Assembly: GCF_016863395.1 (NCBI RefSeq) | Contig: NZ_BOOU01000073.1 | Location: 42,716-106,715, forward strand | Source: Sphaerisporangium rufum | Lineage (GTDB): Bacteria; Actinomycetota; Actinomycetes; Streptosporangiales; Streptosporangiaceae | Direction: 5' to 3' | DNA: 64,000 nucleotides | Part shown: positions 18,662 to 27,650 of the stretch, piece after piece | Layout: each line of letters opens with the position of its first letter | Numbering within the stretch: position 1 is the first letter of the stretch | The notes under the pieces: model-generated | What the model was told of the DNA's origin: nothing | What the model saw: the letters and a program-made list of their open reading frames with translations, nothing else | Databases searched by the model: none | Translations under genes and position numbers: made by a program

Positions 18662-20275
18662 ATGAGCCGGGTGCTGCGGGCCAGCGCCATCATGGCCGCC
18701 GGCACCATGGTGTCCCGGCTGACCGGTTTCGTGCGCACCGCGGTGCTGGCCTCCGCCATCGGCATCGCGGCGCTCGGCGACGCCTACAACGTCGCGTTCA
18801 TGATCCCGATGATGCTCTTCGACCTGCTGATCGGCGGGGTGCTCAGCAGCGTCGTCGTCCCGCTGATCATCCGGGCGCAGAAGCAGGACGCCGACGGCGG
18901 TCGCGCCTACGAGCAGCGGCTGATGACGGTGGCCACCATGGTGCTGGTGGCGATCGCGGTGGCCGGCGTGCTCGCCGCCCCGCTGCTCGTCGATCTGCTG
19001 ACCACCGACCTGTCACCGACGGAGGCCCAGGTCACCGTCACGCTCGCGCGCTACATCCTGCCGCAGATCGCCTTCTTCGGCGTCGGCGCGGTGGCCGGCG
19101 CCATCCTGAACACCCGCGACCGGTTCGCCGCGCCGATGTGGGCGCCGGTGCTGAACAACATCGTGGTCATCGGGGTCGGGCTGCTCTACCACGTGGTCAG
19201 CACCGCCGGCGGCGACATCTCCCGGGTGAGCGGCGCGGACCTCACCCTGCTCGGCCTCGGCACCACCGCGGGCATCGTGGCCCAGGCCATCGTGCTCATC
19301 ATCGCCGTGCACCGGGTCGGGTTCCGGTTCGTGCCGCGATTCGACCTGCGCAACGCGCGCCTCGGCGAGATGGGGCGGATGGGCGCCTGGACGTTCGCCT
19401 TCGTGATCGCCAACCAGATCGGCCTGACCGTCACCAGCAACCTGGCCACCGGGGCGACCGGGCGGGCCGGCGCCGAACAGGTGGCGGGCATCGCCCAGTA
19501 CAGCTTCGCCTACCAGTTCTTCCAGCTGCCCTACGGCATCATCGCCGTCTCGGTGATCACCGCGATGCTGCCGCGGATGAGCCGGTACGTCCAGGAGGGC
19601 CGGCCCGACCTGGTCCGCGACGAGTTCGCCTCGGGGGTACGCCTGGTCTCCTGCGTGATCGTGCCGTGCGGGCTGCTGCTCATGGTGCTCGGCCCGGCGG
19701 TGGCCGTGCTGATCTTCGCGCACGGCAACACCTCGATCAGCGACGCGATCAACCTGGGGAACGTCCTGCAGGTGTTCGGGTTGGCGCTGGTACCGTTCTC
19801 GATCTACCAGCTGCTGCTGCGCGTCTTCTACAGCTTCGGCGACACCCGGACCCCGGCGCTCATCGCCGTCGGCAACGTCGTGGTGAACATCGCCGGCAGC
19901 CTGATCGTCTACTACACGCTGCCGCCCCGATTCATCGTGATGGGACTGGCGTTCTCCTTCACCGTCGCCTACAGCGTCGGCGGCGCGGTGGCGTGGAACC
20001 TGGCGAGCCGGCGGGTGGGCGGCGGTCTCGGCGGCCGGGTGGTCGCGGCCGGCCTCTCGCGCATGTACGTCGCGGCGATCCCCGCGGCGGCCGTGGCGCT
20101 CGCCGCGCTGTGGGCGACGCAGCGGATCGCCGGGCTCAGCCCGCTGACCTCGGGAATCACCGTGGTGGTGGGCGGCGGGCTGGCCGGGTTGATCTACCTG
20201 GTCACGTCACAGCGGATGCGCATCGCGGAGATCACCTCGATCATTGGACTTGTGGCCGGCCGGGTAGGCCGCTAG
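18662..20275 (+). CDS. murJ: Lipid II flippase MurJ
   Basis: Moves lipid II across the cytoplasmic membrane for peptidoglycan synthesis. 537 residues with about fourteen hydrophobic helices, typical of the MVF/MOP superfamily. The N-terminal SRVLRASAIMAAGTMVSRLTGFVRTAVLA and the helix-2 region GDAYNVAFMIPMMLFDLLIGGVLSS are diagnostic, as is the later VFYSFGDTRTPALIAVGNVVVNI. The chosen ATG at 18662 lies 61 bases after the stop of the DUF6049 gene. The upstream stretch is Pro/Arg-rich and not conserved. The next gene is a transmembrane pseudokinase, as in the mycobacterial MviN system. Confidence 0.95.
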   Translation: MSRVLRASAIMAAGTMVSRLTGFVRTAVLASAIGIAALGDAYNVAFMIPMMLFDLLIGGVLSSVVVPLIIRAQKQDADGGRAYEQRLMTVATMVLVAIAVAGVLAAPLLVDLLTTDLSPTEAQVTVTLARYILPQIAFFGVGAVAGAILNTRDRFAAPMWAPVLNNIVVIGVGLLYHVVSTAGGDISRVSGADLTLLGLGTTAGIVAQAIVLIIAVHRVGFRFVPRFDLRNARLGEMGRMGAWTFAFVIANQIGLTVTSNLATGATGRAGAEQVAGIAQYSFAYQFFQLPYGIIAVSVITAMLPRMSRYVQEGRPDLVRDEFASGVRLVSCVIVPCGLLLMVLGPAVAVLIFAHGNTSISDAINLGNVLQVFGLALVPFSIYQLLLRVFYSFGDTRTPALIAVGNVVVNIAGSLIVYYTLPPRFIVMGLAFSFTVAYSVGGAVAWNLASRRVGGGLGGRVVAAGLSRMYVAAIPAAAVALAALWATQRIAGLSPLTSGITVVVGGGLAGLIYLVTSQRMRIAEITSIIGLVAGRVGR

Positions 20276-20456
20276 GCATGGAAGGCCCGGACGTCCGCGC
20301 CGCCGGTGTCGCAAGCGCAACCCCGGCGGCACCCGCTCCGGACTACGATGGTGCGCACGCGCGGTGGAGATGTGGCACCACCGGCCGAAGGAGCAGCAGG
20401 AGGGGCGTGGGGATATTCGCTCGGACATCGCCCACGACCGGAGAGAGGACCGCCTC

Positions 20457-21959
20457 ATGAGCGCCCCCGCCGTGGAGCCCGGCGGCCGGCTGGCCGACCG
20501 GTTCCGCCTGGAGGATCGCGTCAGCGAGTCAGGTGGCGCCACCCTGTGGAAGGCCATCGACGAGGTGCTGGCCCGGCCGGTCTGCGTCCTGACGCTGGCG
20601 CCGGACTTCGACCGGACCGCCGAGGTGGTGACGGCGGCGCGCGGCGCCAGCCGGCTGACCGATCCACGGCTCACCCAGGTCTTCGACGCCGCCGAGGAGG
20701 ACGGGCAGGCGTACGTCGTGAGCGAGTGGGTCACCGGCGAGACCCTCACCGACATGGTGGCCGCCGGCCCGCTGGCCCCCGAACGCGCGGCCGCGCTGGT
20801 GGCCGAGGCCGCCGAGGCGGTCGCCCACGCCCATCAGTCCGGTCTCTCCCATCTCTGCCTCACTCCCGACCGGCTCATCTGGACGGCGGGCAACACCGTC
20901 AAGCTGCTCGGCCTGGCGGTGGACGCCGCGCTGTGCGCCGAGGAGAGCGACGATCCGGCCCAGGAGGACGCCCAGGGGCTCGGCCGCCTGCTCTACACCG
21001 CGCTGACCGGCCACTGGCCCGGCGGCGGCGACGTCGATCTGCCGCCGGCGCCGCTCGACGACGGGAAGGTGTGCACCCCCCGCCAGGTCACCGCGGGCGT
21101 GCCCGGCTTCCTGGACGCCATCACCTGCCGGGCCATGCTGCAGGAGGCCCGGCGCGGCCTGCCCGCGCTGGCCACCCCGGCCGAGGTGGCCGACGCGCTC
21201 GCCGAGGTGCCACGTCCGGCGCCGGTGCCGGTGACGTCCGCGCCGCCCGCGGTGGCGCTGCGGGCCGAGGCGCCGGAGGACCCCCGCGGCGGCTCCGCCA
21301 CCGTCTCGCGGCCGGCCCAGCAGACGTCCCCGCACGCGCTGGGCGGTCCGCGCCGCCAGGGCGCGGCGGGCCGGGTAATGGTCACCATGGTGATCCTGCT
21401 GGTCATCGCCGCAGTCGGGCTCGGCGCGTGGAGCCTGGGCCAGAGCCTCGGCCGGCGGCAGCCGGAGCCGGGCAACACCCCGCAGGCCTCCCAACCGGCC
21501 CCGCCGAAGATCGTGACGGTCAAACCGGTCGGTGCCGACGGGTTCGACCCGCTGGGCGACGGCGTCGAGCATCCGGAGTGGGCCCGGATGGCGATCGACG
21601 GCAAGCCGTCCACCGAATGGCATACCGACAGTTACCAGAGCGCCGATTTCGGGCGGCTGAAGACCGGGGTCGGGCTGGTCCTCAACATGGGCAAGCAGAC
21701 GCCGGTCTCCGACGTGGTCGTCTCCCTGGGCGACACGCCCGGCGCGTCGCTGGAGTTGCGGGTCGGCGACAGCACCGACCTGAAGTCCCTCAAGAAGGTC
21801 GCTGAGCAGGACAACATCTCCGGCACGGTGACCCTCACCCCGGAAAAGGCGGCCACCGGCCAGTACGTTTTGATCTGGTTTACGCGCCTTCCAGCATTTG
21901 AAGGGAAGTTTCGTGGCACCATCTATGACGTAGTGGTGCACTCTCCCGGATCGGCCTAA
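20457..21959 (+). CDS. Transmembrane pseudokinase next to murJ
   Basis: A 500-residue protein with a degenerate serine/threonine kinase domain (about residues 8-210), a linker, one transmembrane helix (about 304-324, VMVTMVILLVIAAVGLGAW) and an extracellular beta-rich domain (about 360-500) that resembles the galactose-binding/discoidin fold. The kinase fold remains readable, but catalytic residues are gone: no ATP lysine in the VCVLTLAP strand, the HRD loop reads SHLCLTPDRLIW, and the DFG site reads LLGLAVD. In mycobacteria the MviN protein carries a similar pseudokinase that binds FhaA and controls MurJ; by analogy this one probably regulates MurJ. Confidence 0.88.
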   Translation: MSAPAVEPGGRLADRFRLEDRVSESGGATLWKAIDEVLARPVCVLTLAPDFDRTAEVVTAARGASRLTDPRLTQVFDAAEEDGQAYVVSEWVTGETLTDMVAAGPLAPERAAALVAEAAEAVAHAHQSGLSHLCLTPDRLIWTAGNTVKLLGLAVDAALCAEESDDPAQEDAQGLGRLLYTALTGHWPGGGDVDLPPAPLDDGKVCTPRQVTAGVPGFLDAITCRAMLQEARRGLPALATPAEVADALAEVPRPAPVPVTSAPPAVALRAEAPEDPRGGSATVSRPAQQTSPHALGGPRRQGAAGRVMVTMVILLVIAAVGLGAWSLGQSLGRRQPEPGNTPQASQPAPPKIVTVKPVGADGFDPLGDGVEHPEWARMAIDGKPSTEWHTDSYQSADFGRLKTGVGLVLNMGKQTPVSDVVVSLGDTPGASLELRVGDSTDLKSLKKVAEQDNISGTVTLTPEKAATGQYVLIWFTRLPAFEGKFRGTIYDVVVHSPGSA

Positions 21960-21972
21960 CAGGACACGCGTT

Positions 21973-22617
21973 GTGAACCCTCCTCCCGACAGCCCGCCGG
22001 CGGCCCAGGCCTCCGCACGGTCCGCGTTGTCCGACGCCGACCTGCTGACGAGCCATATCGGCGGCGATCCACACGCCTTCAGCGAGATCGTCCGGCGACA
22101 TCGCGACCGCATGTGGGCGGTCGCGCTGCGCACGCTGGGCGACCCCGACGAGGCGGCGGACGCCGTCCAGGACGCCTTCGTCTCCGCCTACCGCAAGGCC
22201 GAGAGCTTTCGCGGCGAGGCGGCGGTCACCACCTGGCTCCATCGCATCGTCGTGAACGCCTGCCTGGACCGGATGCGCCGCAAGGCCATCCGCCCGGTCG
22301 CCGACGACGAGCTGGTGGAGGCCGCCGAGCGCGACACGCCCGTGCCCGACCAGACCGGGGACCGCGACGTCTCCATGGAGGTCACGGCCGCGCTCAAGCT
22401 GCTGCCCTCCGACCAGCGGGCCGCGCTGGTGCTGGTCGACATGATGGGTTACTCGGTGGACGACGCCGCGCAGGTGCTCGACGTGCCCACCGGCACGGTC
22501 AAGAGCAGGTGCGCCCGGGGCCGCGCCAAACTCGCCCCGATTCTTGCGCATCTGCGGAACCGATCAGATCTCACTCGCGTCTCATCCGCGAAGGGAGCAC
22601 AACTTCGTGACGGGTGA
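21973..22617 (+). CDS. sigM: ECF sigma factor, SigM-like
   Basis: A 214-residue extracytoplasmic-function sigma factor. Region 2 is ADLLTSHIGGDPHAFSEIVRRHRDRMWAVALRTLGD with the DAVQDAFVSAYRKAESFRG core-binding and -10 recognition helices; region 4 is LLPSDQRAALVLVDMMGYSVDDAAQVLDVPTGTVKSRCARGRAKL. GTG start at 21973. The stop overlaps the anti-sigma gene start by 11 bases, implying translational coupling. In Streptomyces the same neighbourhood (murJ, sigM, rsmA, trxB, trxA) holds SigM, hence the symbol. Confidence 0.9.
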   Translation: MNPPPDSPPAAQASARSALSDADLLTSHIGGDPHAFSEIVRRHRDRMWAVALRTLGDPDEAADAVQDAFVSAYRKAESFRGEAAVTTWLHRIVVNACLDRMRRKAIRPVADDELVEAAERDTPVPDQTGDRDVSMEVTAALKLLPSDQRAALVLVDMMGYSVDDAAQVLDVPTGTVKSRCARGRAKLAPILAHLRNRSDLTRVSSAKGAQLRDG

Positions 22618-23584
22618 TACGCACTACGACCTGGAGACCTTGGGCGATCTGGCCGAAGGTCTCCTCGACGCCGGTACGGCGGCGCGGGTCCGCGAGCATC
22701 TCGCGGTCTGCGATCCCTGTGGGGAGAGCCTCGCCGACCTGGCGGCGGTCCGCGAGGTGCTCGCGGCGATGCCGGTGCCGGCGATGCCCATGGGCGTCGC
22801 GCTCCGCGTCGACAAGGCCCTGGCCGCCGAGTCGGAGGCCCGGCAGGCGCGGGGCGGCCTGCAACTGGCGGAGGCGCCGGACTGGGACCGCATGATGGCC
22901 GGCGCGCCGTGGGAGGTCCCGGCCACGCCGGTGGAGCCGGCCGTTCCCCAGCTGCCCGCGGCACCGGCCCCCGAGCCGGTGCCGCGTCTCGGCGTGGTGG
23001 CCGGCGACGGTTCGATCACGCCGGCCAGGTCCCGGCGGCCCGGACGGCGCCGTCGCTGGCTGGCGCCGCTGGCCGCGGGAGTGGCCGCCGCGGGCGCCAT
23101 CGGCGTCGGCGGTGTGACGGTCAATCTGCTGAGCGCCACGGGCACCGGCGCCGCGCCGGCGACCGTCGCCCAGGGACAGCACCCGGCCGACGTGCCGGGG
23201 GCGGCGCAGCGGCCCCCCGGTGGCACCGAGCGCGCGTCGGCCGGCCGCCGGTACGTGATCGGCAAGAGCGGCTACAACTACTCCGCCGCCGCGCTCAAGG
23301 GCCCGCTGAACACCTACCTCGGCGCGACCCCCGGATCGGGCAACGACGCCTCGGCCGATCCGGCGGTCACCCGCTGCGTGTCGCAGATCTCGGCCAGGGT
23401 CGGCCGCCGGCTGAACCTCCAGCGGTCGCCGAACCCGATCGGGGTCGACCGGGCGCAGTACCGCGGCAAGGACGCCACCATGATGGCCTTCTGGAAGGAC
23501 CGCCTGCACAACGCGGTCTGGGTGTACGTGGTGGACGACCGCTGCCAGAACGTCCGCCAGCCGGTGGTCAGCCGCTGGCAGTGA
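22607..23584 (+). CDS. Zinc-type anti-sigma factor (RsmA-like)
   Basis: A 325-residue transmembrane anti-sigma factor. The N-terminal domain has HLAVCDPCGESLADL, the HxxxCxxC zinc motif of ZAS domains that hold an ECF sigma factor. A proline-rich linker leads to one transmembrane helix (about 163-185, WLAPLAAGVAAAGAIGVGG) and an extracellular domain with two late cysteines (CVSQISARVG and DDRCQNV). GTG start at 22607 inside the end of sigM, preceded by AAGGGAG. Presumed to sequester the upstream sigma factor until an envelope or redox signal acts. Confidence 0.88.
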   Translation: MTGDTHYDLETLGDLAEGLLDAGTAARVREHLAVCDPCGESLADLAAVREVLAAMPVPAMPMGVALRVDKALAAESEARQARGGLQLAEAPDWDRMMAGAPWEVPATPVEPAVPQLPAAPAPEPVPRLGVVAGDGSITPARSRRPGRRRRWLAPLAAGVAAAGAIGVGGVTVNLLSATGTGAAPATVAQGQHPADVPGAAQRPPGGTERASAGRRYVIGKSGYNYSAAALKGPLNTYLGATPGSGNDASADPAVTRCVSQISARVGRRLNLQRSPNPIGVDRAQYRGKDATMMAFWKDRLHNAVWVYVVDDRCQNVRQPVVSRWQ

Positions 23585-23608
23585 CCGTGCGTCCCGCCTG
23601 ACGATCGG

Positions 23609-23636
23609 AGTCCCCCGCGGCGATCCGCGGGGGACT
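23609..23636 (+). terminator. Rho-independent-like hairpin after the anti-sigma gene
   Basis: AGTCCCCCGCGG-CGAT-CCGCGGGGGACT: a perfect 12-bp stem with a 4-base loop, 24 bases after the stop codon, followed by TCGCC rather than a T-run. It separates the sigM operon from trxB-trxA. Confidence 0.8.
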
Positions 23637-23667
23637 TCGCCATGTCGGGGCGGGGCGTCGGCCGGCC

Positions 23668-23694
23668 GGGAACACCAGGCGCCTAGGATCTGTT
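23668..23694 (+). promoter_or_regulatory. SigR-type promoter for trxB-trxA
   Basis: GGGAAC, 18 bases, GTT: this fits the GGAAT/C-N18-GTT consensus of thiol-oxidative-stress SigR/SigH promoters in actinomycetes, whose best-known target is trxBA. It sits 86 bases before the trxB start and 32 bases after the preceding terminator. The match is visible; that SigR uses it is an inference from known regulons. Confidence 0.7.
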
Positions 23695-23779
23695 GACGCC
23701 ACTGCACCGGCACGAAGACGACCCGGCCGGGGCACCGGGTGGCCGGGAGCGACTACCAAGGGCAGGAAAGGCGACAGGC

Positions 23780-24721
23780 GTGAGCGACGTCCGTAACGTG
23801 ATCATCATCGGATCCGGGCCGGCCGGTTACACGGCCGCGATCTACGCGGCACGTGCCGACCTGCACCCGCTCGTGTTCGAGGGGTCCGTCACCGCGGGCG
23901 GCGCCCTGATGAACACCACCGATGTGGAGAACTTCCCCGGGTTCCCCGACGGCATCCTCGGGCCGGACCTGATGGACCATCTGCGCAAGCAGGCGGAGCG
24001 GTTCGGCGCCGAGCTGGTCGCCGACGACGTCGTCGAGGTCGACCTGGCGCGTACGCCGAAGGTCGTCAAGACGGCCACCGACACCTACCTGGCGAGCACC
24101 GTGATCGTCGCCACCGGTTCCGGCTACCGCGAGCTCGGCCTGCCGAACGAGAAGCGGCTGTCCGGCCACGGGGTCTCCTGGTGCGCCACCTGTGATGGTT
24201 TCTTCTTCCGCGACCAGGACATCGTGGTCGTGGGCGGCGGCGACACCGCGATGGAGGAGGCCACCTTCCTGAGCCGGTTCGCCCGGTCGGTCACCGTGGT
24301 GCACCGGCGCGGCGAACTGCGGGCCAGCAAGATCATGCAGGACCGGGCCTTCGCCAACGAGAAGATCCGTTTCGTCTGGGACAGCCAGGTGATCGACGTC
24401 CTGGGCGAGTCCAGGGTCACCGGCGTGCGACTGCGCAACCTGAAGACCGGAGACGAGAGCGAGCTTCCGGTCACCGGGTTGTTCATCGCCATCGGCCACG
24501 ACCCGCGCACCGAGCTCTTCCGCGGGCAGCTCGATCTCGACGAGGAGGGTTACGTCGTCGTCGACGCGCCGTCCACCAGGACCAACCTGGACGGCGTCTT
24601 CGCCGCCGGCGACGTCGTCGACCACACCTACCGCCAGGCCATCACGGCCGCCGGCACCGGCTGCTCGGCGTCGCTGGACGCCGAGCGGTGGCTGGCCGAC
24701 CACGCCAGCGCCAACAGTTAA
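23780..24721 (+). CDS. trxB: Thioredoxin-disulfide reductase
   Basis: NADPH-dependent flavoenzyme that reduces thioredoxin in the cytoplasm. The 313-residue chain opens [26 protein letters not shown] (FAD Rossmann motif), has the redox-active CATC pair in [11 protein letters not shown], the NADPH motif [12 protein letters not shown] and the C-terminal FAD motif [19 protein letters not shown] start at 23780. The gene is 12 bases upstream of trxA. It is probably expressed from the SigR-type promoter at 23668. Confidence 0.97.
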   Translation: MSDVRNVIIIGSGPAGYTAAIYAARADLHPLVFEGSVTAGGALMNTTDVENFPGFPDGILGPDLMDHLRKQAERFGAELVADDVVEVDLARTPKVVKTATDTYLASTVIVATGSGYRELGLPNEKRLSGHGVSWCATCDGFFFRDQDIVVVGGGDTAMEEATFLSRFARSVTVVHRRGELRASKIMQDRAFANEKIRFVWDSQVIDVLGESRVTGVRLRNLKTGDESELPVTGLFIAIGHDPRTELFRGQLDLDEEGYVVVDAPSTRTNLDGVFAAGDVVDHTYRQAITAAGTGCSASLDAERWLADHASANS

Positions 24722-24733
24722 GGGGAGATCATC

Positions 24734-25057
24734 ATGGGCGCCATCAAGTCCGTCACCGACGCGACCTTCGACACCGAGGTCCTGCAGAGTGACAAACCCG
24801 TCCTGGTCGACTTCTGGGCGGAGTGGTGTGGTCCGTGCCGCCAGGTCGCGCCGATCCTGCAGGAGATCGCGAACGAGCACGCCGACAAGCTGACGATCGT
24901 CAAGATCAACATTGACGAGAACCCGCAGGTCCCGCGGGATTACGGCGTGCTGCAGATCCCGACGCTGAACGTCTACAAGGGCGGCGAGGTGGTCAAGCAG
25001 ATCATCGGTGCCAAGCCGAAGGCGATGCTGCTCCGCGAGCTCGACGGCGTCATCTAG
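24734..25057 (+). CDS. trxA: Thioredoxin
   Basis: A 107-residue thioredoxin with the active site WCGPCRQ (residues 32-38) in the usual FWAEWCGPC setting, the [18 protein letters not shown] cis-proline loop and the ending LDGVI. The ATG at 24734 follows AGGGGAGATCATC. Electron acceptor for TrxB, donating to protein disulfides and reductases. Confidence 0.97.
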   Translation: MGAIKSVTDATFDTEVLQSDKPVLVDFWAEWCGPCRQVAPILQEIANEHADKLTIVKINIDENPQVPRDYGVLQIPTLNVYKGGEVVKQIIGAKPKAMLLRELDGVI

Positions 25058-25068
25058 CCGGCCACGCT

Positions 25069-25097
25069 GAGCCCGCCGCGCCGGTCGCGGCGGGCTC
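25069..25097 (+). terminator. Terminator after trxA
   Basis: GAGCCCGCCGCG-CCGGT-CGCGGCGGGCTC: perfect 12-bp stem, 5-base loop, 11 bases after the trxA stop, followed by TTCGCGTTT. A strong intrinsic-type terminator. Confidence 0.85.
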
Positions 25098-25306
25098 TTC
25101 GCGTTTCCGGCGGTGCGACGCCGCCGGCGGGCGGCTCGGGGATCGCGACGTTGCCTCACCGGCACGCCTCGCCGCGTGGATCCGGCAGCGGGCCGGACAT
25201 GTCCCGCGCAACCGGTGGTGGCCGCCGGGTCCGCGAACCGGGCGTGGCGGCGGATCCGGTCCGGCGCGGCGGCCACCGGAGCCGCTCAACCGGGCTCATA
25301 CCGGGT

Positions 25307-25924
25307 TCAGACCGGGCGCAGCGCGCGTTCCGGGCTCATAGAGCCCAGCAGGCGCTCCAGCGCCACCTCGACGTCCTCCCGCCAGGAGACGGCGGTCTTC
25401 AACTCCAGGCGCAGCCGCGGATAGCGCAGGTGCGGCCGGACGGTCTTGAACCCCACGGCCAGCAGGTATTCGGCGGGCAGCACGCATCCTGGCTGCTCCC
25501 ACTTCAGGTCGCCGAAGGCCTCGATGGCGCGCACCCCGCGCCGGGTGAGGTCCTTGGCGACGCCCTGGATCATCATCCGGCCGAGGCCTCCGCCGGAGAA
25601 CTCCGGCACGATGTGCGCGGTCATGAGCAGCACCGCGTCCGCGCTGACCGGGGAGGTCGGGAAGGCGACCGCGCGAGGCACGTACAGCGGCGGCGCGTAG
25701 AGCACGAAACCGGCCGGCACTCCGTCCACGTAGCAGATCTTGCCGCAGCTGCCCCACTCCAGCAGCGTGGCCGAGACCCACGCCTCCTTCTCCAGGCCGG
25801 GATCACCCGCCTGCTGGGCCCGTTCCCCGGTCACCGGGTCGAGCTCCCAGAAGACGCACCGCCGGCAACGACGAGGCAGGTCGTCAAGGTTGTCCAGCGT
25901 GACGTTCACCAGCCGACGCGACAC
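25307..25924 (-). CDS. GNAT-family N-acetyltransferase
   Basis: A 205-residue acetyltransferase of a type conserved between trxA and parB in actinomycetes. A short conserved opening VNVTLDNLDDLPRRCRRCVFWELDP includes a CRRC pair; the acetyl-CoA motif A region is IVPEFSGGGLGRMMIQGVAKDL, followed by GVRAIEAFG. The start is uncertain: I took GTG 25924 because upstream residues are low complexity; a GTG at 25909 is also possible. Substrate unknown. Confidence 0.85.
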   Translation of the reverse strand: MSRRLVNVTLDNLDDLPRRCRRCVFWELDPVTGERAQQAGDPGLEKEAWVSATLLEWGSCGKICYVDGVPAGFVLYAPPLYVPRAVAFPTSPVSADAVLLMTAHIVPEFSGGGLGRMMIQGVAKDLTRRGVRAIEAFGDLKWEQPGCVLPAEYLLAVGFKTVRPHLRYPRLRLELKTAVSWREDVEVALERLLGSMSPERALRPV

Positions 25925-26226
25925 CCGGGCCCCCGATCCTGGCGAAGACGAACGCGAGTCATGGCGGAAAGGCGCGCCGATACGGCGTCTCCCGACTGGC
26001 ATGGTAGCCGAGGGAAGGCCGCCGGCGGTGATCCCTCGCCCCGGGCCGCCCTTCCGGTCGCCCGCGCCGTCCGTTGGATGATCTGGGCGGCCGGCAGCCG
26101 GTACCACCAGGTCATATGTCATGAACTGCACCTTTAGTCAGTAAAACCGGAAGGGCTGGACGGCGCACTGCCGTACGCTGGACTCTCACGACGTCATAGC
26201 CCCGCTATTGACCTAGGAGGTGGACC

Positions 26227-27552
26227 GTGCCGGAAGAGCAGGATCACGGTCGGCGGACGGCGGCCCAGGGGTCGCGAATCGACACCTACATCGACCGGTA
26301 CGCCGCGCGTGCCGCCGGGATGGTCGCCTCCGAGATCCGAGCTCTTTTCGCCGTCGCGTCGAGGCCCGAGGTGGTCTCGCTGGCCGGCGGCATGCCGTAC
26401 GTCACGGCCCTCCCCCTGGACGCGGTCGGCGAGCTGGTCGCCGATCTGGTGGCCCGGCGCGGCACCGTCGCGCTGCAGTACGGCTCCGCGCAGGGCGACC
26501 CGCATCTTCGCGAGCAGATCTGCGACTTCATGCGCCTCGAGGGCATCGACGCCGCCCCCGACGACGTCGTCGTCACCGTGGGCTCGCAGCAGGCCCTGGA
26601 CCTGATCACGCGTATCTTCATCGACCCGGGCGACGTCGTGCTGGCCGAAGGGCCGTCCTACGTCGGTGCCCTCGGCACCTTCGCGGCCTACCAGGCGTCC
26701 GTCGTGCACGTCGACATGGACGACGAAGGCCTGATCCCGGAGGTGCTGGCCGAGACCATCGCGTCGCTGGACCGGGCCGGCCGGCGGATCAAGTTCCTCT
26801 ACACCGTGCCCACCTTCCAGAACCCCGCGGGCGTCACGCTCAGCGCCGCCCGCCGCCACCAGGTCCTGGAGATCTGCCGGCGCGCCGGCGTGCTCGTGGT
26901 GGAGGACAACCCGTACGGCCTGCTCGGCTTCGACGGCGAGCCGATGCGCGCGCTGCGCGCGGACGACCCCGAGGGGGTGGTCTACCTGGGGTCGTTCTCC
27001 AAGACGCTGGCCCCGGGGTTCCGGGTCGGCTGGGCCCTCGCCCCGCACGCCGTCCGCGACAAGCTGGTGCTCGCCCTGGAGTCGGCGGTGCTGTCCCATT
27101 CCAGCTTCACCCAGCTCGCCGTCGGGCAGTACCTGGCGACGCAGCCGTGGCGAGAGCAGATCAAGGCGTTCCGCGAGCTGTACCGCGAGCGGCGGGACAC
27201 GCTGCTCGGCGCGCTGGAGGCGCTGATGCCGCCCGGCTGCAGCTGGACCCGGCCGGCCGGCGGCTTCTTCGTCTGGCTGACCTTGCCGGAAGGGCTGGAC
27301 TCCAAGGCGATGCTGCCGCGTGCCGTCGCCGAGCGGGTCGCCTTCGTGCCCGGCACCGGGTTCTACGCCGACGCCGCCGGGGTAAGGAACATGCGGTTGT
27401 CGTACTGTTACCCCGAACCGGAGCGCATCCGCGAGGGCGTCCGCCGCCTCGCCGGGGTCGTCCAGCAGGATCTTCTGCTGCGCGACACCTTCGGCACCGG
27501 CTCGGTGCGTGCGCACGGCGGGGTGGACACACCCGGCCCCGACGTCACCTGA
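26227..27552 (+). CDS. PLP-dependent aminotransferase (2-aminoadipate/LysN-like)
   Basis: Fold-type I aminotransferase of the group that includes 2-aminoadipate aminotransferases and the MocR catalytic domain; there is no N-terminal GntR helix-turn-helix here. Landmarks: VVSLAGGMPYVTALPLDAV, LQYGSAQGDPHLREQI, TVGSQQALDLI, PTFQNPAGVTLS, DNPYGLLGF and the PLP lysine in SFSKTLAPGFRVGW. Ends with a Gly/Thr-rich tail. GTG start at 26227 behind AGGAGGT, seven bases away. Amino donor and substrate cannot be read from sequence. Confidence 0.9.
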   Translation: MPEEQDHGRRTAAQGSRIDTYIDRYAARAAGMVASEIRALFAVASRPEVVSLAGGMPYVTALPLDAVGELVADLVARRGTVALQYGSAQGDPHLREQICDFMRLEGIDAAPDDVVVTVGSQQALDLITRIFIDPGDVVLAEGPSYVGALGTFAAYQASVVHVDMDDEGLIPEVLAETIASLDRAGRRIKFLYTVPTFQNPAGVTLSAARRHQVLEICRRAGVLVVEDNPYGLLGFDGEPMRALRADDPEGVVYLGSFSKTLAPGFRVGWALAPHAVRDKLVLALESAVLSHSSFTQLAVGQYLATQPWREQIKAFRELYRERRDTLLGALEALMPPGCSWTRPAGGFFVWLTLPEGLDSKAMLPRAVAERVAFVPGTGFYADAAGVRNMRLSYCYPEPERIREGVRRLAGVVQQDLLLRDTFGTGSVRAHGGVDTPGPDVT

Positions 27553-27650
27553 TCCTGGCACCGGGTGACCGACCGGTGATTCCACGGCCGGCGACCGCAC
27601 GAGTGGCGGGCGCCGGCCACCGTTTTCCGCTGACACGAGAAGGGCGCTAG

